Assembly: GCA_947630345.1 (NCBI GenBank)
Contig: CANRHF010000056.1
Location: 1-10,880 of the forward strand
Source of the DNA: an uncultured Oscillospiraceae bacterium
GTDB taxonomy: Bacteria > Bacillota > Clostridia > Oscillospirales > Oscillospiraceae
Reading direction: 5' to 3'
Length of the DNA stretch: 10,880 nt
Below are positions 6,045-10,880 of this stretch, piece after piece. Numbering within the stretch: position 1 is the first letter of the stretch; each line of letters starts with the position of its first letter. The notes beneath the pieces are model-generated. The model was given only the letters and a program-made list of their open reading frames with translations, was not told the origin of the DNA and did no database searches. Both the position numbers and the translations under genes were made by a program.

Positions 6045-6073
6045 CCGCCTGCGGTCATCTGCACCGCAGGCGG
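6045..6073. terminator. GC-rich hairpin between convergent transcripts
   Basis: CCGCCTGCGGT (6045-6055) and ACCGCAGGCGG (6063-6073) form a perfect 11-bp stem with a 7-nt loop, about 30 bp beyond the cbiK stop. The following U-rich tract is weak on both strands (TCTTTA on the minus, TATTTTA on the plus), so termination is likely but not certain. Confidence 0.55.
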
Positions 6074-6101
6074 ACTCTATTTTAGCACATTCCAGAATAC
6101 T

Positions 6102-6905
6102 TTATGTTTCTATCATCTTCTGTTCTTCCGTCATGATCCGCATCGCTTCCTGGACTCTCTGCACATAGATCTCCCGCACAGCGGACAGCTCTCCCAGCCC
6201 TTTGAGGACACAGTCCACCTGGAACCCCGCCTGAACCAGCTGGGAACGGAGGCTCCCTGGCTGGGGGCCGGCCAGGTCTGACTTCGTGTGCTCGCCCGCC
6301 ACCAGCAGCAGTGGCGCCAGCAGCGCCTTCCGCTGGGGCAGGGCTGTCAGCTCCGCCACCGCGTCCGCAAAGGTGGGGGTCCCCTCCACGGTGCAAAGCC
6401 GCATCAGGGTGCCCTCCTGAGCCCGGAATTTTTCCGCCAAGACCTCATAGATCCGGTTGGCGCCGTGGGCCGTGCCGTGGCCCATGGCCAGCAGCACCGT
6501 GTCCGCGGGAACGGGATAGGCCTCCCGAAGAATGGATGTGACCCGGTCCAGATCTCCATCGTCATCGAGCAGCGGACGGCCGATGGCGGTTTTCAGAGGT
6601 CCCGCCGCCTCCCGGACAGCGGCGCAGAGCCGGTCGTACTCCTCCCCGGGGATCAGCAGGGTTGGCTGGACCACCGCCTGGGTATGCCCATCGGCGGCAA
6701 CGCGGGCCAGAGCCTCCGCTACGCTGTCCACATGGATCTTGTGGACCTTTGCCAGTTTGGCCCGGACCATGTTGCTGGTAAAGGCCCGGTAGAGGGGACT
6801 TCCGGGGAAGGCGGCGGCGATGTCCGCCTCCGTCCGGGCAATGGTTTCCTGAAGCGTGTCCAGATGGGTGGTGCCAAAGCTGACCACCAGAATAGCTGGG
6901 TTCAT
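6102..6905 (-). CDS. cbiK: Sirohydrochlorin cobaltochelatase, anaerobic type (CbiK)
   Basis: A cytosolic class II (ATP-independent) chelatase that inserts Co2+ into sirohydrochlorin in the anaerobic cobalamin pathway. The 267-residue protein shows the opening 'ILVVSFGTTHLDT', 'FTSNMVRAKL', 'VVQPTLLIPGEEYDRL', and the two metal-binding histidine motifs 'AMGHGTAH' (His143) and 'LLLVAGEH' (His206), corresponding to His145 and His207 of Salmonella CbiK. It ends with 'GLGELSAVREIYV', also typical. No signal peptide, unlike the CbiK-P proteins of sulfate reducers. The longest ORF begins at 6911, but AAGGAGG ends 1 nt before that ATG and 7 nt before the ATG at 6905, so 6905 is the start. It is the last gene of a four-gene operon, 12 bp after the permease stop. 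No other cbi genes are visible, so the enzyme may serve a neighbouring tetrapyrrole pathway instead; family assignment is firm, substrate less so. Confidence 0.93.
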   Translation of the reverse strand: MNPAILVVSFGTTHLDTLQETIARTEADIAAAFPGSPLYRAFTSNMVRAKLAKVHKIHVDSVAEALARVAADGHTQAVVQPTLLIPGEEYDRLCAAVREAAGPLKTAIGRPLLDDDGDLDRVTSILREAYPVPADTVLLAMGHGTAHGANRIYEVLAEKFRAQEGTLMRLCTVEGTPTFADAVAELTALPQRKALLAPLLLVAGEHTKSDLAGPQPGSLRSQLVQAGFQVDCVLKGLGELSAVREIYVQRVQEAMRIMTEEQKMIET

Positions 6906-6912
6906 TATCATC

Positions 6913-6919
6913 CCTCCTT
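6913..6919 (-). promoter_or_regulatory. Shine-Dalgarno of cbiK, abutting the permease stop
   Basis: AAGGAGG on the minus strand; its first two bases are also the last two of the permease TAA (6918-6920). Spacing is 7 nt to the ATG at 6905 and only 1 nt to the ATG at 6911, so it decides the start. The overlap suggests ribosomes ending the permease reload onto cbiK. Confidence 0.85.
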
Positions 6920-7676
6920 ATAGATTTTTGCGGTGGACCACCACCATATTGGCAATGATCATAAAGGCGGCGGCGTACAGGAACAGTATCAGCAGGCTCA
7001 CCGGGCTGGGCGCGCCGCCGTAGGCCATGGTCCGGAGAGAGCCGCTGGTATGGGTCAGGGGGAAAATGGAGATCAACGCCCGCACAAAGGCTGGCACCCG
7101 ATCCAGAGGGAAGAAGGTGTTGCACAGAAACGTCATGGGCAGGATCACGAAAGTAGAGAACCGGGAGATATCCGCATGGGTGGTTGCCAGGATGGCTGCC
7201 AGCACACCCAGGGCGGCGAAGGCCATCCCGTTTAAGAGCATCACCAGAAAGAAGGGCACGCTCAGTTGGATAGACGCCCCGAAGGGCACAGACAGCAGCA
7301 GGATCAGCACCCCGGCGTACATCCCACGCAGCGCCCCGCCCAGCATCTGCCCAAAGATATAGGCCGGCATGGGCGTGGGCGAGATGATGATGTGGTCAAA
7401 GGACCGCTCGAAGAGCCGCTGGACATTCAGCGGCAGGGCCACGGCGGAGAAACTGGTATTCATGGTGGTCAGGGCGATGATGCCCGGCACCAGGAAATCG
7501 ATGTAGGGCCGGTCCGTCACCGTGCTGGAGGAGCCCAGGCCCCAGCCCAGGGCGATCATGTACAGCAGCGGACTCACCAGCGCGGTAGCGGTGATCTTCT
7601 TCCACTCAAATTTGAACTCCACCCACTTTTCCCAGAGGACGGTGCCCACGGCCCGGAGCGACATACGCAGATCCAT
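6918..7676 (-). CDS. ABC-2 type transporter permease
   Basis: A 252-residue inner-membrane protein of the ABC-2 (NodJ/DrrB-like) permease class. It has an amphipathic N-terminal helix with 'FKFEWKK' then about six hydrophobic segments (28-48, 60-82, 110-130, 138-164, 171-190, 226-247). Family marks are 'FLVPGIIALT' (61-70), 'ERSFDHIIISPTPMPAYIFG' (90-109) and the loop 'FPLDRVPAFVRAL' with 'FPLTH' (189-209). ABC-2 permeases usually export drugs, glycans or lipids, so the chelatase context is unexpected. The ATG at 7676 overlaps the ATPase stop as TGATG and has GGAGG 7 nt upstream; a GTG at 7679 is possible but too close to that site. It pairs with the ATPase at 7676-8524; two permease copies probably form the channel. 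Substrate not deducible. Confidence 0.92.
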   Translation of the reverse strand: MDLRMSLRAVGTVLWEKWVEFKFEWKKITATALVSPLLYMIALGWGLGSSSTVTDRPYIDFLVPGIIALTTMNTSFSAVALPLNVQRLFERSFDHIIISPTPMPAYIFGQMLGGALRGMYAGVLILLLSVPFGASIQLSVPFFLVMLLNGMAFAALGVLAAILATTHADISRFSTFVILPMTFLCNTFFPLDRVPAFVRALISIFPLTHTSGSLRTMAYGGAPSPVSLLILFLYAAAFMIIANMVVVHRKNL

Positions 7677-8524
7677 CACTTCACCTCCAGCTCCCGGCCC
7701 ACCACGGAGAGGAACACGTCCTCCAAGGTGGCGCTCCGGATCATAAATCTGTTTTCCAGGGCCCCGGCATAGGCCAGAGCTTCCTCCTTGCCGGGGAAGA
7801 AGCGGCTATGGGTGGTCTCCCCGTCGAACTCGTCCACCGCCACCTCTCCCAGCGCCTGAATGAGGGCCTCCGGCGTATCCAGCCGGGCCACCTTTCCCCG
7901 GTCGATGAGGGCGACCCGCTGGCAAAGGTACTGGGCCTCCTCGATGTAGTGGGTCGTCAGCAGCACCGTCATGCCTTGGCGGTTCAGCTGCCGCAGCAGA
8001 TCCCACATTTGCCGCCGGGAGGCCGGGTCCAGGCCGATGGTGGGCTCGTCCAGGATCAGGATCTCCGGCTCCGTCAGCAGGGCCCGGCATAGCATGAGCT
8101 TCCGCTTCATGCCGCCGGAGAGCTTGCGGACGGTCTTCCTTTTGTGGTCGATGAGACCGCAGAAGGTCAGTAGCTCGGTACTCCGCTGCCGGATGCGCTC
8201 TCTCGGCATGGCGTAGAGCCGCCCCTGGAGCTCCATGATCTGCTCCAAGGTCATGTCGTTCCGGAGGGAGTTATGCTGGGTGATGAGAGACAGCTTTCGC
8301 TTGATATCTCCCCGCTGTCGGGTCAGGACCTCTCCGTCGATGCGGATCTCCCCCTCCGTAGCCAGCAGCAGGGTGGCCAGAATGCTGATGAGGGTGGTCT
8401 TTCCCGCGCCGTTGGGTCCCAGCAGGCCGAAGAACTCCCCGGTGGGGATGGTCAGGGACACGTCGTCCAGGGCCAGGCTCTTGGCCTGGGGATAGCGCTT
8501 TGACACATGGCTGATCTCGATCAT
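7676..8524 (-). CDS. ABC transporter ATP-binding protein (DrrA-like)
   Basis: A 282-residue nucleotide-binding subunit that energises the adjoining ABC-2 permease. All motifs are intact: Walker A 'GPNGAGKT' (36-43), Q-loop Gln83, signature 'LSGGM' (135-139), Walker B 'LILDEP' (156-161), D-loop 'GLDP' (164-167) and H-loop His192. After about residue 225 there is a C-terminal regulatory extension closing with 'SATLEDVFLSVVGRELEV', as in DrrA-type exporter ATPases. The frame is open to 8680, but that extra stretch is the shadow of the chelatase gene. ATG at 8524 gives MIEISHVSKRYPQ, has GAGGAGG 7 nt upstream and overlaps the chelatase stop as ATGA, so translation is likely coupled. The protein acts at the cytosolic face of the membrane. 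Substrate unknown. Confidence 0.95.
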   Translation of the reverse strand: MIEISHVSKRYPQAKSLALDDVSLTIPTGEFFGLLGPNGAGKTTLISILATLLLATEGEIRIDGEVLTRQRGDIKRKLSLITQHNSLRNDMTLEQIMELQGRLYAMPRERIRQRSTELLTFCGLIDHKRKTVRKLSGGMKRKLMLCRALLTEPEILILDEPTIGLDPASRRQMWDLLRQLNRQGMTVLLTTHYIEEAQYLCQRVALIDRGKVARLDTPEALIQALGEVAVDEFDGETTHSRFFPGKEEALAYAGALENRFMIRSATLEDVFLSVVGRELEVK

Positions 8525-10880
8525 TGGCTTGCCTCCTCGATGGTGCCCTCCGCCTCCATGTAGATGGCGCGGAGCTTTTGCAGCGTCCCGGCGTCGGTGT
8601 TCCACATCCCCCGCTGGTTTGCCTCCAGCAGCCGCTCGCTGGCGGCGTGGACCGCCCAGCGGTTGACCTCCTCCATCCATTTCCGGGTCTCCTCATCAAA
8701 GAGGAATTTTTCCGCTATGGACTGGTACATCCAGTCCTCTGCCACCTCCGCCGTGGCGTCCCAGCCGAAGAGGCTATCCAGGGCGGTGGAAATCTCCTGG
8801 GCTCCCTTGAAGCCGTGGCGCTTGAGCCCCTCCAGCCACTTGGGGTTCAGAATGCGGCTGCGGACCACCCGGGCGGTCTCTTTGGCGATGCTTCGAGTGA
8901 CCGGCCGGTCCGGGTCGTCGGTATGGCCGGTGACAGAGAGGGGCGCGTTCCCGGAGTTGGCCCGGACGCAGGCCGCCAGCCCGCCGTGGTAGGCGTAAAA
9001 GTCGTCGCTGTCCAGCATATCGTACTCGGCGGTGGACTCGTTCTTGATGGTGACGCCCACGGTGGACATCCGGCGGCGGAAGGCTTCCGGGTGGCTCTCG
9101 CCGTGCTCCTTGGCGCTGTAGCCGTGGCTGGACCAGGTCTCGAATACCTGGGCCAGGTCCCGGTAGTCATTCCACTGCCGGCTCTCGATGAGGTGGGCTA
9201 CGCCCGCGCCGTAGGTCCCCGGCGCGCAGCAGTAGACCCGGATGTAGGACTGGTCCAAAGCCCTGTCCTCCGGGATGCCCTCCGCCGTCAGCTTCTCCAC
9301 ATCCTCCCGCAGGTGCTTTTTGATGAAGTTCATCTCCTCCGGCTCGTCCAGGGCGGCGGCGCAGGTCACCGCCTCGTCCATGAGCCGGATCAGATTGGGG
9401 TACATATCCCGGAACAGGCCGGAGATCCGCAGGGTCACGTCGATACGAGGCCGTCCCAGTTCCGGGAGCGGAATGGGCTCCACGCCCACCACCCTGGTGG
9501 TCTGTCCCAGGTACACCGGCCGGACGCCCATCAGGTGCAGGCACTCGGCGAAGTCCTCGCCGCTGGTCTTCAGGGTGTTGCCCGCCCAGACCACCATGGC
9601 CACGCTCTCCGGATATCCGCCCCGCTCGCCGTCGTACTGGGCCAGCATCTGCCGTGCCAGCTTGCCGCCGATGTCCCAGGCGGCCCGGGAGGGGATCTGG
9701 GCCGGGTCGCTGGCGTAGAAGTTCCGGCCCGTGGGCAGGATGTCCACGTTGCCCCGGGTGGGGTTGCCCCCCAGAGCCGGCGGCACGAAACGGCCGTTGA
9801 CGCCGTCCACAAAGTGATCCATCTCCTCGGAGATACGATTCAGCTTGTCCGCCACCACCTCACACAGATACCGAAGCACCCGCCGCAGGTCTGCCGTGGG
9901 GCCGGGGAAGTCCTCCCCCTCCACAATGCCGCCCACGGCCCCGGCATCATAGTCTGCCTCCGCCAGTGCCGCCACCATCCGCCGGGCGGCGACCACAGCC
10001 CCGTCGTACACCATAAGGCCGGACGATCCGCCAAAGTCCGCGGTGGGGCTGTCCTTCACCGCCGCCGGGTCATATCCCTGGGCGGTGAGGACGCTGTCGT
10101 TCAGGGCCGGGATATTTCCGTTCCGCACCCGGACCAGTGCCCGGAGCAGATTTTGATAGAGCTTTCCCTCCGGCACCTGCCCAAAGATGTGAAGGCCGTC
10201 CTTTACCATCGAATTTTTGAGCTCTCCCATCCACAGATGGATGGCGTCCACCGTTTCCGCCGGGTCCGCGGCGAACTGCTCCTCCGTCAGCTTCAGGTCC
10301 TCTGTCAGCTTGGCCTCCGCCGCCAGATCGTAGATCCGGCGGGCCAGTTGGGGCACCTGCGCCGTACGAGTCTGCTTGGCCTGGTGGTACTCCTTCAGCG
10401 CCTCGTCAATGACCGACAGGCCCTCGTAGGCCTCCGCCTCGTCCAGAGACGGGGGCATGTGGTCCAAGATCACCGCCCAGCTCCGCCGCTTGGCCTGGAT
10501 GCCCTCGCCGGTGATGCCGATGTGATAGGGGTACAGGTGGGGCAGACTCCCCAGGCAGGCGTCGGGATAGCAGTCTCGACTAAGACCCACCTCCTTCCCC
10601 GGCAGCCATTCCAGGGACCCGTGGGTGCCCATGTGGATCACCGCATTGGCCCCGAACTGCTCCGCCAGATAGCGGTAGTAGGCGATATAGCTGTAGGGCG
10701 GCGTGGAATTGGTGCTGTGGTACAGCTCCATGGCCCGTTCTCCGAAAGCCCGGGATGGCTGGAGCCCGATAAAGACATTGCCGCTGAGAAGGCCGGGGAT
10801 CAAAAGGCTGTCCCTTTGGACCATCACCTCGCCGGGGGCGCCGCCCCAGGCGCGCTCCAGCTCCAAGCGTACCTTTTCAC
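8521..10880 (-). CDS. cobN: CobN/BchH-type chelatase large subunit, 5' end outside window
   Basis: The C-terminal 785 or so residues of a CobN/magnesium-chelatase H-type protein (full length usually 1,100-1,300). In class I chelatases this subunit binds the tetrapyrrole and metal while an AAA+ pair (CobS/CobT or ChlI/ChlD-like) supplies ATP. Counting from the TTG at 10866: 'GVMVQRDSLL'-like opening, 'NVFIGLQPSRAFG', the hallmark 'HMGTHGSLEWLPGKEVGLS' (78-96), 'YPYHIGITGEGIQAKRR' (112-128), 'LGGNPTRGNVDILPTGRNFY' (about 346-365), 'VVWAGNTLKTSGEDFAE', 'RIDVTLRISGLFRDMYPNLI' and the end block 'GFKGAQEISTALDSLFGWDA'. The frame continues open to the window edge (…EKVRLELER), so 10866 is not a start. 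Next to CbiK and an ABC-2 transporter, with no aerobic Cob genes in sight, classical aerobic cobalt insertion is doubtful. A CobN-like role such as HmuS-type haem demetallation, or another macrocycle, is possible. Confidence 0.92.
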   Translation of the reverse strand, partial: EKVRLELERAWGGAPGEVMVQRDSLLIPGLLSGNVFIGLQPSRAFGERAMELYHSTNSTPPYSYIAYYRYLAEQFGANAVIHMGTHGSLEWLPGKEVGLSRDCYPDACLGSLPHLYPYHIGITGEGIQAKRRSWAVILDHMPPSLDEAEAYEGLSVIDEALKEYHQAKQTRTAQVPQLARRIYDLAAEAKLTEDLKLTEEQFAADPAETVDAIHLWMGELKNSMVKDGLHIFGQVPEGKLYQNLLRALVRVRNGNIPALNDSVLTAQGYDPAAVKDSPTADFGGSSGLMVYDGAVVAARRMVAALAEADYDAGAVGGIVEGEDFPGPTADLRRVLRYLCEVVADKLNRISEEMDHFVDGVNGRFVPPALGGNPTRGNVDILPTGRNFYASDPAQIPSRAAWDIGGKLARQMLAQYDGERGGYPESVAMVVWAGNTLKTSGEDFAECLHLMGVRPVYLGQTTRVVGVEPIPLPELGRPRIDVTLRISGLFRDMYPNLIRLMDEAVTCAAALDEPEEMNFIKKHLREDVEKLTAEGIPEDRALDQSYIRVYCCAPGTYGAGVAHLIESRQWNDYRDLAQVFETWSSHGYSAKEHGESHPEAFRRRMSTVGVTIKNESTAEYDMLDSDDFYAYHGGLAACVRANSGNAPLSVTGHTDDPDRPVTRSIAKETARVVRSRILNPKWLEGLKRHGFKGAQEISTALDSLFGWDATAEVAEDWMYQSIAEKFLFDEETRKWMEEVNRWAVHAASERLLEANQRGMWNTDAGTLQKLRAIYMEAEGTIEEASQ

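Noticed and set aside
6288..6923. 211-codon plus-strand ORF opposite cbiK, and similar long ORFs opposite the permease, ATPase and chelatase genes
   Set aside because: These are antisense shadows in GC-rich coding DNA, rich in Gly, Arg, Pro and His, without ribosome sites or family motifs.
8525..8680. 52-residue N-terminal extension of the ABC ATPase
   Set aside because: It is Gly/Arg/His-rich shadow coding of the chelatase gene on the same strand; a Shine-Dalgarno and ATGA overlap fix the start at 8524.

Overview
The window looks like a chromosomal segment of an anaerobic, gut-type member of the Bacillota (Clostridia, probably Oscillospirales-like). This is inferred from strong AGGAGG ribosome binding sites, sigma-A type promoters with 17-18 bp spacers, an anaerobic-type cobalt chelatase (CbiK), RhuM and DUF4143 accessory genes, and a sharp contrast between a GC-rich metabolic operon on the right and AT-richer accessory DNA on the left. 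No rRNA, tRNA, CRISPR array or complete insertion sequence was seen.

Left part (1-5100), accessory DNA. The 3' end of a LacI-type regulator gene (+) meets an intrinsic terminator. On the minus strand, in transcription order, lie: a DUF4143-family AAA ATPase with its own near-consensus promoter; a broken DUF4391 gene (N-terminally truncated, three frameshifts, two glutamine-to-stop changes); an intact AT-rich gene for a 282-residue protein with two predicted membrane segments; a broken 5' remnant of an adenine-specific DNA methyltransferase gene (type III Mod-like); then, from a new promoter, rhuM and tag (3-methyladenine DNA glycosylase I). I read DUF4391 - membrane protein - Mod remnant as the carcass of a type III-like restriction-modification operon. 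Its core enzymes are dead or deleted, while the membrane gene and RhuM are still open.

Middle (5040-6075). A gene for a NADAR-family N-glycosidase runs on the plus strand, divergent from the ATPase. It has a good promoter, a leader hairpin and a strong composite terminator. A gene-free stretch with a second GC-rich hairpin separates it from the convergent right-hand operon.

Right part (6102-10880), a tightly coupled minus-strand operon. It holds a CobN/BchH-type chelatase large subunit (5' end outside the window), an ABC ATPase, an ABC-2 permease and CbiK. The gene junctions are ATGA, TGATG, and a stop codon abutting the next Shine-Dalgarno. Two unrelated chelatase classes are thus co-translated with an ABC-2 transporter, which suggests a tetrapyrrole or cobalt handling unit whose real substrate is not obvious. 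Several starts were moved from the longest ORF, using promoter or Shine-Dalgarno positions.
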